64,000 bases of DNA from Muribaculaceae bacterium (GTDB lineage Bacteria; Bacteroidota; Bacteroidia; Bacteroidales; Muribaculaceae), in assembly GCA_009775225.1 (NCBI GenBank), contig VSPE01000001.1:1-64000 (forward strand), read 5' to 3'. This document shows positions 43,746-51,780 of the stretch, in pieces. Position 1 is the first letter of the stretch, and each line of letters opens with the position of its first letter. Below the pieces are notes generated by a model. The model made no database searches, was not told the origin of the DNA, and saw only the letters and a list, made by a program, of their open reading frames with translations. The translations under genes were made by a program, and so were the position numbers.

Positions 43746-44396
43746 TTATTTGGCAGCGGCAGCAGCGGCACCACGGGCGGCACGGGTGAGCTGTACGGCG
43801 CAAACAACGGCGTTCTTGGCATTGACAAGTTCGAGACCTTCGAAGTTGAGCTCGCCAACCTGGAGGGTCTTGCCGAGGCCGAGGCTGTCGACGTTGATGA
43901 TGAGACGCTCGGGGATAGCGGTGTAGGGAGCGCGTACTTTGAGCTTCTTCATGGAGAGGGTGAGCTTACCACCGGCTTTCACACCTTCTGCGTGGCCTTC
44001 GAGCTTCACGGGAACTTCGATGGTTACGGGCTTTTCGGGGAACACTTCGAGAAGGTCGATGTGGAGGATGTTGTCCTTTACGGGGTGGAACTGGAGGTCC
44101 TTGAGGACTGCCATGCGCTTTTCGCCGTTGATTTCGAGTTCTATAGCGAAGATTTCGGGAGTATAGATGAGTTTGCGCACAGCTTCGTTGGTTACAACGA
44201 GGTCGGTAGTGATGAGGCCCTTGCCGTTACCGATTTCTACAATCTTTTCACCGGCTTTGAGTGTGCCTGCGAAGGGGAGGTCGATGATTTTGCCGCCGTT
44301 GAGTACTGCGGGAATCATGTTCTGCTGACGGAGCGCCTTGGCTGCTTTCTTGCCGAGGTCGGTGCGGGGCTGGGCGCTGAGCTGAAATACTTTCAT
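43746..44396 (-). CDS. rplY: ribosomal protein bL25, general stress protein Ctc form
   Basis: 216 residues, the long form: an N-terminal 5S-rRNA-binding L25 domain (about 1-95) and a C-terminal TL5 domain (about 100-195) with HIDLLEVFPEKPVTIEVPVK and AEGVKAGGKLTLSMKKLKVR. An Ala-rich tail closes it. The promoter is well defined and an inverted-repeat element ends three bases upstream of it. Confidence 0.95.
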   Translation of the reverse strand: MKVFQLSAQPRTDLGKKAAKALRQQNMIPAVLNGGKIIDLPFAGTLKAGEKIVEIGNGKGLITTDLVVTNEAVRKLIYTPEIFAIELEINGEKRMAVLKDLQFHPVKDNILHIDLLEVFPEKPVTIEVPVKLEGHAEGVKAGGKLTLSMKKLKVRAPYTAIPERLIINVDSLGLGKTLQVGELNFEGLELVNAKNAVVCAVQLTRAARGAAAAAAK

Positions 44397-44478
44397 TTTC
44401 TTGTGTAATTGCTTGTGTTACTAAAAATTAAGACGTGCTTCCTAATTTCCCATCACACGGGGATGCTAAAAAGCACCG

Positions 44479-44510
44479 CAAAGGTACGACTTTTTTTCTT
44501 AATTTCCAAA
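44479..44510 (-). promoter_or_regulatory. promoter of rplY-pth-hslR
   Basis: Minus strand: TTTG (44510-44507), 20 bases, TACCTTTG (44486-44479) then CG. The leader before rplY is about 75 bases. Confidence 0.65.
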
Positions 44511-44513
44511 TAA

Positions 44514-44830
44514 TTAGAGGTTGTTTAATAATGCTTGTTAACGACAGGGCCGAAAATTTTGAGGCGGATTTATTCCTGCGGCAAAGGAGCATAGCTGGCT
44601 ATGCGACAGAAGCAAAGGGATAAAGACGCTCAAAAGTTTCGGAGGCGACGCTAACTTCATTATTTGCAACCTTAAATAAAAATTTATAATTACCTTTGCA
44701 TGGTGCCTTTTATGTTAATGCGCATTTACTCGTCGGTCACATAGCCCGCTATGCTCCCTCCTCGTAAACTGCACCTTAACATAAAATTCACCACCCTCTC
44801 CTTAACAATGATTATTAAACAACCTCTTAA
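44514..44830. repeat. 317-base element with terminal inverted repeats and two hairpins
   Basis: The ends read TTAGAGGTTGTTTAATAAT on the left and, on the other strand from the right, TTAAGAGGTTGTTTAATAAT; 24 of 26 bases agree over the full repeat. Inside are two long imperfect hairpins in inverted orientation (44550-44642 and 44702-44792). Their tips carry GCATAGC-TG-GCTATGC (44589-44604) and CATAGC-CC-GCTATG (44739-44754). A consensus TACCTTTG at 44691-44698 sits just before the right hairpin. The right end includes the gdhA stop codon. It resembles a MITE, with no coding capacity. Confidence 0.8.
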
Positions 44831-46176
44831 AGTATTCCCTGTGCCGTCATGGCGCGCGCCACTTTCATGAAGCCTGCCACGTTAGCCCCCTTCACGTAGT
44901 TTACATAGCCTGTTTCGTCGTCGGGGTCTTTGCCGAAGCGCACGCACTGGGCGTGGATGTCGGCCATGATGTTGGCGAGGCGTGCGTCGACTTCATCTGC
45001 CGTCCACGACAGTTTCTGCGAGTTCTGCGCCATTTCGAGTCCCGATGTGGCTACACCGCCGGCGTTGGCAGCCTTGCCGGGCGCATAAAGTATTCTGGCG
45101 GCGAGAAATTCGTGGATAGCTTCGGGGGTGGAAGGCATGTTGGCGCCTTCGCTTACAGCGAATGTGCCGCCGGCGAGAAGGGCGCGGGCATCGTCGCCGT
45201 CCAGCTCGTTCTGTGTTGCCGAGGGCATGGCGATGTCGCACTGTACGTGGCGCCACGGGCGTTCGCCGAGCAGGTATGTGAGTTCGGGGTATTCTTCAAG
45301 CGCTTCGCTCAGACGGCCGCGGTATAGCTCCTTGATGTCGAATATATGCTGAAGCTGCTCGTCGGTGAAGCCGTCGGGTGCGATGAGCGCGCCGCTGCTG
45401 TCGCTCATACTCACCACCTTGGCGCCGAGCTGCGTGATTTTGCGTGCGGTGTAGTTGGCTACGTTGCCCGAGCCTGATATGGCCACTCGCTTGCCCTTGA
45501 TGTCGATGCCGCGTGTGGCGAGCATGTTGAGCATGAAGTAGCAGTTGCCGTAGCCGGTGGCCTCCGGGCGTATGAGTGAGCCGCCGAAGTCAATGCCTTT
45601 GCCGGTGAATGTGCCTGTGAACTCGCGGGCCTGTTTCTTATACCAACCGTACATATATCCCACTTCGCGTGCTCCCACGCCGATGTCGCCGGCAGGTACG
45701 TCGGTGTCGGCTCCGATATGGCGCCACAGCTCGGTGATGAAGGCCTGGCAGAAGCGCATTATCTCCATGTCGCTCTTGCCGCGTGGCGAGAAGTCGCTAC
45801 CGCCCTTGGCTCCGCCCATGGCGAGGGTGGTGAGTGAGTTCTTGAATGTCTGCTCGAATGCGAGAAACTTGAGGATGGAGAGGTTTACCGAGGAGTGGAA
45901 GCGAATACCGCCTTTGTACGGACCTATGGCGTTGTTGTGCTGTACGCGGTAGCCCATGTTGGTGCGCACGTGGCCGGCGTCGTCGACCCATGATACGCGG
46001 AAGGTGAAGATGCGGTCGGGGATGATGAGGCGCTCAATGAGGTTCATGCGCTCGAACTGGGGGTGGGCATTGTAGATGTCTTCGATGGTGGTGAGGACTT
46101 CTTCTACGGCCTGGTGGTATTCAGGCTCGTTAGGAAAGCGGCGTTGCAGGTCTGCAATAACTTCGGTTGCCTTCAT
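44827..46176 (-). CDS. gdhA: NADP-specific glutamate dehydrogenase
   Basis: 449 residues from MKATEVIADLQRRFPNEPEY. It makes glutamate from 2-oxoglutarate and ammonia. The substrate lysine region is GGIRFHSSVNLSILKFLAFE and MGGAKGGSDFSPRGKSDMEI; the nucleotide domain starts KRVAISGSGNVANYTARKI. The length is normal for the hexameric bacterial enzyme. Its last codons (MTAQGIL, stop) are written partly in the end of the inverted-repeat element, and a second element lies just upstream of its promoter. Confidence 0.96.
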   Translation of the reverse strand: MKATEVIADLQRRFPNEPEYHQAVEEVLTTIEDIYNAHPQFERMNLIERLIIPDRIFTFRVSWVDDAGHVRTNMGYRVQHNNAIGPYKGGIRFHSSVNLSILKFLAFEQTFKNSLTTLAMGGAKGGSDFSPRGKSDMEIMRFCQAFITELWRHIGADTDVPAGDIGVGAREVGYMYGWYKKQAREFTGTFTGKGIDFGGSLIRPEATGYGNCYFMLNMLATRGIDIKGKRVAISGSGNVANYTARKITQLGAKVVSMSDSSGALIAPDGFTDEQLQHIFDIKELYRGRLSEALEEYPELTYLLGERPWRHVQCDIAMPSATQNELDGDDARALLAGGTFAVSEGANMPSTPEAIHEFLAARILYAPGKAANAGGVATSGLEMAQNSQKLSWTADEVDARLANIMADIHAQCVRFGKDPDDETGYVNYVKGANVAGFMKVARAMTAQGIL

Positions 46177-46223
46177 TACGATGGAAATTATACAATTTGA
46201 CAAGTGATGCTGGAAATTGCTTG

Positions 46224-46254
46224 CAAAAGTACATAAATTTTCGCAATTTTCAAA
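46224..46254 (-). promoter_or_regulatory. promoter of gdhA
   Basis: Minus strand: TTTG (46254-46251), 19 bases, TACTTTTG (46231-46224) then CA. The leader is about 40 bases. Confidence 0.65.
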
Positions 46255-46292
46255 ACCGAAGAGCGGGTTTGGCTTTTGGGATGTTAAATTCT

Positions 46293-46460
46293 TAGAGATT
46301 GTCTAAATTTATATTATACAGATTTTGAGAGGGATTTTCAGATGGATTTTTGTTTGCGATGAAGGAGCGTAGCTGTAGCTACGAGACTGAAGAGCGAACA
46401 AAAAGACGCTGACAAGACCCTCAAAAGCAAAGTAATATAAATTTTAGACAATCTCTTAAT
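46293..46460. repeat. 168-base element with terminal inverted repeats and one hairpin
   Basis: The terminal repeats are TTAGAGATTGTCTAAATTTA at the left (46293 on) and its near reverse complement up to 46460. The body is one long imperfect hairpin (46324-46427: TTTTGAG...CTCAAAA) whose tip is CGTAGCT-GT-AGCTACG (46369-46384), followed by the GAC-GAAG motif also seen in the 44514-44830 element. It lies 39 bases upstream of the gdhA promoter and has no coding frame. Confidence 0.8.
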
Positions 46461-46484
46461 TGAATTAGTATATTCGCACTCTGC

Positions 46485-46937
46485 TTACTCCCTGAGTTTG
46501 GAGTCGATGATAATGGTCACGGGGCCGTCGTTTACGAGTTCTATCTGCATGTCGGCTCCGAACACACCTTTTTGCACTTCGCGTCCGAGGCTTTCGGCCA
46601 TGAGTGAGCAGAATAGCTCGTAGAGCGGTATGGCGGTGTCGTGGCCGGCTGCGCGGATGTAGCTTGGACGGTTGCCTTTACGGGTCGATGCTGTCAGCGT
46701 GAACTGGCTTACGGCAAGGACTTCGCCGCCGATGTCGGTCACAGAGCGGTTCATCACGCCCGCCTCGTCGTCGAAGATGCGCAGAGAGGCGGCTTTGGCG
46801 GCGAGCCAGCGGGCATCGTCGTCGCTGTCGCCTTTTTCAACGCCTACTAAAATCATGAGGCCCCGGCCAATGGAGCTGTGTAGCCGGTCTCCGATGCTCA
46901 CGGATGCGTGTGCGGCGCGTTGTATTACGAGTCTCAT
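46485..46937 (-). CDS. dtd: D-aminoacyl-tRNA deacylase
   Basis: 150 residues. It removes D-amino acids (and Gly) mischarged on tRNA. Family motifs are SQFTL (about 77, substrate pocket) and GNRPSY (about 88, the GxxPSF-type loop), then GVFGADMQIELVNDGPVTII near the end. The ATG overlaps the stop of the tonB-like gene by four bases. Confidence 0.95.
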   Translation of the reverse strand: MRLVIQRAAHASVSIGDRLHSSIGRGLMILVGVEKGDSDDDARWLAAKAASLRIFDDEAGVMNRSVTDIGGEVLAVSQFTLTASTRKGNRPSYIRAAGHDTAIPLYELFCSLMAESLGREVQKGVFGADMQIELVNDGPVTIIIDSKLRE

Positions 46938-47728
46938 TTGAAATTATATACTATGCGGGCTTCTGCGCGCTCGGGGGCTTTGTCGTCGGTGCGGGTAAAG
47001 CGGTGCCGCTTTACTTCGGCTATGCAGCGCGCCACAAGAGCGGGGTCGCCGGATGCCGGGGCCTTGCCGCCAACCTGTTCTACGGGGTCGGCCTTGCCCT
47101 CCTTATTTACTATGGCCTTCAGCTCTATGCTGCCTGTGAGGTGCGAGCTTACTTTGGCGTAGCGCGGCATAATCCAACCGCCACCCACCGAGCCTTGCCC
47201 GGTGCCGTTTCGGTCGGAAGCTTCGCCGTCGGGCGTGCCTGAGTCACCTTTCTCGGTTCCTTTTGAGACGGTGTTGTCGGCGGGCTCGTCGCTGTTCTTG
47301 AAAGCGTTGCTTATGCCTTTGTTTATGCGTCGGCTTGTCTTTTCCTGTTCAAGCGCTTTTTTGTCGGGGCCGCTCTTCTCGGGAGTCTCGCGTCGGGGCT
47401 TTTGCAGCGGCGAAGTGCGCTCGCTTGTCACAGTGGGCAGCGGAGCGGCAGCCTCTCCTGCGTCGGCAAGGTCAGAGCCTTCGGCCTGTGCGGGAGTGGA
47501 TTCGCGGCGCACTTTTGTGTCGGCGTATGCCGGGCGCGGGTTCGATGGGCGCGAGAGCGGTTCGAGCAGTTCTACAAATTCCTCTTCAAGCTCTATCAGC
47601 TCGGTCGTGCGAGGGTGGGGCGGCCACTGTGTAGCGTTGAGAGTGAGGCGTCCTGCAAGCAGCAAGAGCAGCAACAGCAATGTTATTGCCGCTGTAATTA
47701 CGATTGCCGCTGTGCGAGGGTTCTTCAT
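46934..47728 (-). CDS. TonB-family energy transducer
   Basis: 264 residues. One N-terminal membrane helix (about 8-26, AIVITAAITLLLLLLLLAG), a long polar, Glu/Pro/Ser-rich periplasmic linker (about 30-185), and a TonB C-terminal domain (about 190-264) with SGDPALVARCIAEVKRHRF. It transmits ExbBD energy to outer-membrane receptors. It overlaps both exbD and dtd by four bases. Confidence 0.9.
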   Translation of the reverse strand: MKNPRTAAIVITAAITLLLLLLLLAGRLTLNATQWPPHPRTTELIELEEEFVELLEPLSRPSNPRPAYADTKVRRESTPAQAEGSDLADAGEAAAPLPTVTSERTSPLQKPRRETPEKSGPDKKALEQEKTSRRINKGISNAFKNSDEPADNTVSKGTEKGDSGTPDGEASDRNGTGQGSVGGGWIMPRYAKVSSHLTGSIELKAIVNKEGKADPVEQVGGKAPASGDPALVARCIAEVKRHRFTRTDDKAPERAEARIVYNFK

Positions 47729-48189
47729 TGTGGAGTGCCGGTGTTTTCTTGTGCACTTTCCTGCGCGGAAGTTTCGGGGGAAGCGGGTTTAGTGGCAAGC
47801 ACCATTTTTACGGAAGCTTCCGCCCCGAGGTTAAGCACTTCCACGACTTTTCCGTAGTTCACCTGAGCATCGGCATACACGGCGACTGCTCCGAGGGAGT
47901 CGGCGGGCGCTATGCCCTGTATGAAAAGCACGAGAGAGTCGGCGGGTACGGGCACGGGTGCTTCGGCGTCGGGTGTGGCTACATAGTATGCCCCTTCGGC
48001 GTCGATGAATACACGTGTAGAGGGTTTGACCGCTGTCTGTTGCGAGCTCTGCGGCAGGTCGATGTCGAGGGCCGTGGGGAATACGAAGGCCGACGTCACC
48101 ATAAAGAAAACCAGTAGCAGAAATACCACGTCGGTCATAGAGGCCATAGAGAATGTGGCCAGCATATCCTGCTGTCGTTTGAGTGCCAT
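47725..48189 (-). CDS. exbD: biopolymer transport protein ExbD/TolR
   Basis: 154 residues. N-terminal cytoplasmic segment, one membrane helix (about 15-38, SMASMTDVVFLLLVFFMVTS) with the functional Asp in MTDVVFLLL, and a periplasmic domain with VFIDAEGAYYVATPDAEAPV and the VNYGKVVEVLNLG helix. It forms a proton-driven complex with ExbB. Confidence 0.93.
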   Translation of the reverse strand: MALKRQQDMLATFSMASMTDVVFLLLVFFMVTSAFVFPTALDIDLPQSSQQTAVKPSTRVFIDAEGAYYVATPDAEAPVPVPADSLVLFIQGIAPADSLGAVAVYADAQVNYGKVVEVLNLGAEASVKMVLATKPASPETSAQESAQENTGTPQ

Positions 48190-48199
48190 GAGGGGAGTG

Positions 48200-48847
48200 T
48201 CAGTGTTTGCTTGCCGGCTCGTTGAGCAAGTCCATGAAGTCCATGGTGCGGGCTTCGAGGCGGTTCATGATTTTATTGATGCGGGCTACAAGGAAGTTGT
48301 AGGCGAAGAGCGCCACGATACCCACTACGAGGCCTGCAACGGTGGTGACGAGTGCGGCGTAGATGCCGTCGGCAAAAGAGTCGATAGTCGCTGAAGAGCC
48401 TGCCTGCGCTATGGCGTAGAAGGCCTGTACCATGCCTATCACGGTGCCGAGGAAGCCTATCATGGGAGCGCCGGCGGCGGTAGTGGCGAGCCAGGGGAGA
48501 CCGCGACTGAGGGTGGCTATTTCGAGGTTGCCGGTGTTCTCGATGGCTACGAGAACGTCGTTCATCGGACGTCCGATGCGCGATATACCCTTGGCTATCA
48601 GGCGTGCGTAGGGCGTGGGGGTAGCGTAGCAGAGGTTGAGGGCGCTTTGAGTCTCGCCTTCGAGGATGTATCCACGGATGCGCTTCATGAAGTTTTCGTC
48701 TTCATGTTCGGCGGCTTTGATGGCGAGGTATCTCTCGAAGAATACGTATATGCACCATATCAGCAGTACTGCAAGAGGGAGCATAGTCCATCCGCCTTGC
48801 AGGCAGAGTTCCCAAAGCGACATAGAGGGAGCGGCGACTGTTTCCAT
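48200..48847 (-). CDS. exbB: ExbB/TolQ/MotA proton-channel protein
   Basis: 215 residues with three membrane helices: GWTMLPLAVLLIWCIYVFFE, LPWLATTAAGAPMIGFLGTV with the conserved Gly-rich GFLGTVIGM, and ALVTTVAGLVVGIVALFAYN. It forms the pentameric proton channel around ExbD. It starts 19 bases after pdxJ. Confidence 0.94.
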   Translation of the reverse strand: METVAAPSMSLWELCLQGGWTMLPLAVLLIWCIYVFFERYLAIKAAEHEDENFMKRIRGYILEGETQSALNLCYATPTPYARLIAKGISRIGRPMNDVLVAIENTGNLEIATLSRGLPWLATTAAGAPMIGFLGTVIGMVQAFYAIAQAGSSATIDSFADGIYAALVTTVAGLVVGIVALFAYNFLVARINKIMNRLEARTMDFMDLLNEPASKH

Positions 48848-48866
48848 TGTAGGGGAGTTTTTAGGG

Positions 48867-49586
48867 TTATTGTTTGCAGAGGGCTGCTTTGTAGCGTTTT
48901 ACTGTCTCTTCGATGCCGAGGTACAGAGCGTCGCAGATTAGGGCGTGGCCTATCGATACTTCGCTTAGGAAGGGGATGCGAGAGCTGAAGAAAGCGAGGT
49001 TCTCGAGGCTTAGGTCGTGCCCTGCGTTCACGCCGAGGCCGAGCTTCTTGGCCGCTGTTGCGGCAGCCTCGAAAGGAGCTATAGCCTTCTCGGGGTCGGT
49101 GGGGTAGAGGTCGGCGTAAGGCTTGGTGTACAGTTCTACACGGTCGGCGCCTGTGGCGGCAGCGCCTTTAATGGCTTCGATGTCGGGGTCTACGAAAATA
49201 GATGTGCGCACGCCGGCCTCTTTGAAGCGCTCCACTACGGCGCTGAGAAATTCGGCGTTTGCCACGGTATTCCAGCCGGCCGAGGAGGTGAGGGCATCGG
49301 GGGCGTCGGGTACGAGAGTCACTTGCGTAGGGCGAGTCTTGAGCACCAGGTCGATAAAGTCGCCGGACGGGTAACCCTCGATGTTGAACTCGCAGCGGAG
49401 CGCGGGGCGCAGGCGATATACGTCGGAGCGCTTGATGTGGCGCTCGTCGGGGCGTGGATGCACGGTGATGCCGTCGGCGCCGAAGCTCTCGATGTCGAGT
49501 GCCATTTGCTCCACATCGGGCTTGTTCTCGCCCCGGGCGTTGCGCAGGGTGGCAATTTTATTTATATTGACGCTAAGGTTTGTCAT
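48867..49586 (-). CDS. pdxJ: pyridoxine 5'-phosphate synthase
   Basis: 239 residues from MTNLSVNINKIATLRNARGE. It condenses 1-deoxyxylulose 5-phosphate with 3-amino-2-oxopropyl phosphate in vitamin B6 synthesis. Conserved features are GADGITVHPRPDERHIKRSD, CEFNIEGYPSGDFIDLVL, VELYTKPYAD and VNAGHDLSLENLAFF. It is the first gene of the pdxJ-exbB-exbD-tonB-dtd operon. The upstream 45 codons have no homology. Confidence 0.96.
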   Translation of the reverse strand: MTNLSVNINKIATLRNARGENKPDVEQMALDIESFGADGITVHPRPDERHIKRSDVYRLRPALRCEFNIEGYPSGDFIDLVLKTRPTQVTLVPDAPDALTSSAGWNTVANAEFLSAVVERFKEAGVRTSIFVDPDIEAIKGAAATGADRVELYTKPYADLYPTDPEKAIAPFEAAATAAKKLGLGVNAGHDLSLENLAFFSSRIPFLSEVSIGHALICDALYLGIEETVKRYKAALCKQ

Positions 49587-49588
49587 CT

Positions 49589-49620
49589 TTTGGAATATAC
49601 GCAAAAAATTCGTATTTTTG
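49589..49620 (+). promoter_or_regulatory. promoter upstream of the nadK operon
   Basis: TTTG (49589-49592), exactly 20 bases, TATTTTTG (49613-49620). It lies just outside the pdxJ start, divergent, and gives a leader of about 78 bases. Confidence 0.65.
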
Positions 49621-49704
49621 TACTTGCTTTTCAATGAGGCCGAGCCGAAAGGCTGCCTTTTTGCACTGCAAAAATAGTCAGAAAATATAAAACCACGAAA
49701 GATT

Positions 49705-50088
49705 TTGAGCTTAAATAGCAATAAATTCCCCGACGATATATATTTCTTTCCTCCTGTCGAGGAGAGCTCGCGCCTCCTTGTCGGTTGTAACAGAGAGGAT
49801 TATTCGGCATCGCGAATCGCGCGTGCAGTGGAAGACTGCGATGCGCATCTTCTTAATCTCAATGTTACGTCGATGGGGGAGTCGGCACTTGATGATAGCG
49901 GCGACTTTGCCGATGCCAAATTTCCTGTCGTGTTCGACCTTCGTGTGAGCAACCGCAATGCTGCCGGCATAGGTCGCTCGCTGGAGCGCTATGGCTACAC
50001 CGTGCTGGGTATGCGTTCGGCAGATACGGTGGATGCCGATACGGCCCGCTCGCGTATTGACCAACTATTCAGATACCTCGAGATATGA
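49705..50088 (+). CDS. ACT-like protein upstream of nadK
   Basis: 127 residues from a TTG start. After a short N-terminus (about 1-20), LLVGCNREDYSASRIARAVE and KFPVVFDLRVSNRNAAGIGR form an ACT-like betaalphabeta pattern, and LERYGYTVLG a second strand-helix. Homologues in this position are usually longer CBS-domain proteins with a C-terminal ACT-like part, so the CBS pair seems to be lost. It overlaps nadK by four bases. Start codon moderately certain. Confidence 0.65.
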   Translation: MSLNSNKFPDDIYFFPPVEESSRLLVGCNREDYSASRIARAVEDCDAHLLNLNVTSMGESALDDSGDFADAKFPVVFDLRVSNRNAAGIGRSLERYGYTVLGMRSADTVDADTARSRIDQLFRYLEI

Positions 50089-50951
50089 AAATCGCAATCT
50101 ATGGCAGCCGCCGTCAGTATGGTGCTTTTGCCGAAGTGTCCGCCTTCCTTAAGGTGCTTGCCGGCAGGGGCGACAGTGTGTTCATGCACCACAAGCTTTA
50201 CAGGCATCTGCACGACGAAATCCCCGAAGCTCTCGGCGGTGTCGTGTGTGTGGAGGCTGATGAGTCCGTAGAGGCCGACCTCGCTGTTAGCCTCGGCGGC
50301 GATGGCACCTTTCTGCGCACGGCGCAGTGGCTCGCTCCGCAGCAGGTGCCCGTCGTGGGGGTGAATACGGGGCATCTCGGCTATCTGACCGCGCTCACTA
50401 TAGCGCAGCTGCCAGAGCTACCAGAGCTTATCGCCGGCGACTATCTGCGCATCGAGCGTCGCTCCCTGCTCCGTGTAACATCGCCCGAACTGCCTCCCGA
50501 GGTGGGGATGTATGCTCTCAACGAGGTGGCGATAAGTAAGGAAGAGTCGGCGTCGATGATAAACGCCGAGGTGAGCCTCGGCGAAACTCCCCTTGCCGAA
50601 TACCGTGCCGACGGGCTTATTGTGTGCACGTCGACAGGCAGCACAGCATATAATCTCTCGGTCGGAGGTCCTATTGTGGAGCCGACCCTCGATGTGTGTG
50701 TCATATCGCCCGTGGCGGCCCACTCGCTATCGATGCGCCCGCTTGTGGTAGGCCTGTCGCAGCCTGTGCGCATAGTTCCCACAGGGCGTGCACGACATAT
50801 ACGCCTGGCTCTCGACGGCCGCTCGGTACTTGTCGACGCAGGCACTCCTGTAGAGCTCTCCAAGGCTCCGTTCGATGTGCTGGTGATGCAGGTCGCCGAC
50901 CATACTTTTGCCGACACCTTGCGTAAGAAACTTCACTGGGGCGAGGCGTAG
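50085..50951 (+). CDS. nadK: NAD kinase
   Basis: 288 residues. It phosphorylates NAD to NADP. The GGDGT motif is at 71-75, and VCTSTGSTAYNLSVGGPIVE is the conserved substrate region (about 180-200), with NEVAISK before it. Start overlaps the ACT-like gene (ATGA). Confidence 0.96.
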   Translation: MKIAIYGSRRQYGAFAEVSAFLKVLAGRGDSVFMHHKLYRHLHDEIPEALGGVVCVEADESVEADLAVSLGGDGTFLRTAQWLAPQQVPVVGVNTGHLGYLTALTIAQLPELPELIAGDYLRIERRSLLRVTSPELPPEVGMYALNEVAISKEESASMINAEVSLGETPLAEYRADGLIVCTSTGSTAYNLSVGGPIVEPTLDVCVISPVAAHSLSMRPLVVGLSQPVRIVPTGRARHIRLALDGRSVLVDAGTPVELSKAPFDVLVMQVADHTFADTLRKKLHWGEA

Positions 50952-50990
50952 AGCCGCCCAGACTTCCCTACGCCACATACAGACAATACG

Positions 50991-51731
50991 ATGTATGTAA
51001 AATCGTGCAGATACCGTCATCCCGAACTTGGGGCCGTGCATGTAAAGGTACATGGCTCCACTCGCCATATCAAGGCCCGCTGGATTGGGCAGGAAGTGTG
51101 TGTGACGCTGCCTCCGGGATGCCCGGTGGATGTGTATGAGAGCTTTCTCAAAAGCATGAGCACGCGGCTATTGGAAGTGCGCCCCAAGCCCGCATACACT
51201 TTCGGGCAGATTATCGATGCCCCTCTTGCCGATTTCGAGATAGAGACCGACGATGCCGTGCGGCGCGATGTGAGCATACTGCCCGTATGCGACAATGCCG
51301 TGCGCGGAAAGCGCATCAACTACCGCCTTCTGTTCAACCGCCGTTTTAAGGACTGCGACATGTGCGATGCCTCCCTGCAGGACTTTATAAACAAGGCAGT
51401 GCTTTCGGCGGCACGCCATGCCACCTCGGCGCTGATAGTTCCGAGGGCGCGCGAGCTTGCCGCCTCGGTCGAGCGCATGCCGCTTGGCTGGGATGTAAAG
51501 GAGGCCAGGACGCGCCTTGGCTGCTGTAGCTCCAGAGGCATAATCACACTTTCGCCGCGGCTCATATTTCTGCCGCAGGAGCTTGCCGACTTTGTGATAT
51601 ATCACGAGCTTGCGCACCTGAGCGAGATGAACCACTCAGAGGCCTTTCACGAAATATGCAATAGCTATTGCGGAGGCCGCGAGGCCGAGCTGTCGCGGCG
51701 GGTGCGTGCGTTTAAGTTTCCTGTTTTCTGA
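50991..51731 (+). CDS. YgjP-like zinc metallopeptidase (M48/DUF45)
   Basis: 246 residues. The HELAH zinc site is at 205-209 with a third ligand likely in NHSEAFHEI (His220). The N-terminal half is mostly beta (about 1-130) and contains no membrane helix, so it is cytoplasmic. KVRLGCCSSRGIITLSPRLI-like words (here TRLGCCSSRGIITLSPRL) are typical of the SprT/YgjP group. Substrate unknown. Confidence 0.85.
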   Translation: MYVKSCRYRHPELGAVHVKVHGSTRHIKARWIGQEVCVTLPPGCPVDVYESFLKSMSTRLLEVRPKPAYTFGQIIDAPLADFEIETDDAVRRDVSILPVCDNAVRGKRINYRLLFNRRFKDCDMCDASLQDFINKAVLSAARHATSALIVPRARELAASVERMPLGWDVKEARTRLGCCSSRGIITLSPRLIFLPQELADFVIYHELAHLSEMNHSEAFHEICNSYCGGREAELSRRVRAFKFPVF

Positions 51732-51780
51732 AATTATTATTATCTTTGCGAGTTAAACACAGATACTCATCTGATATAAA

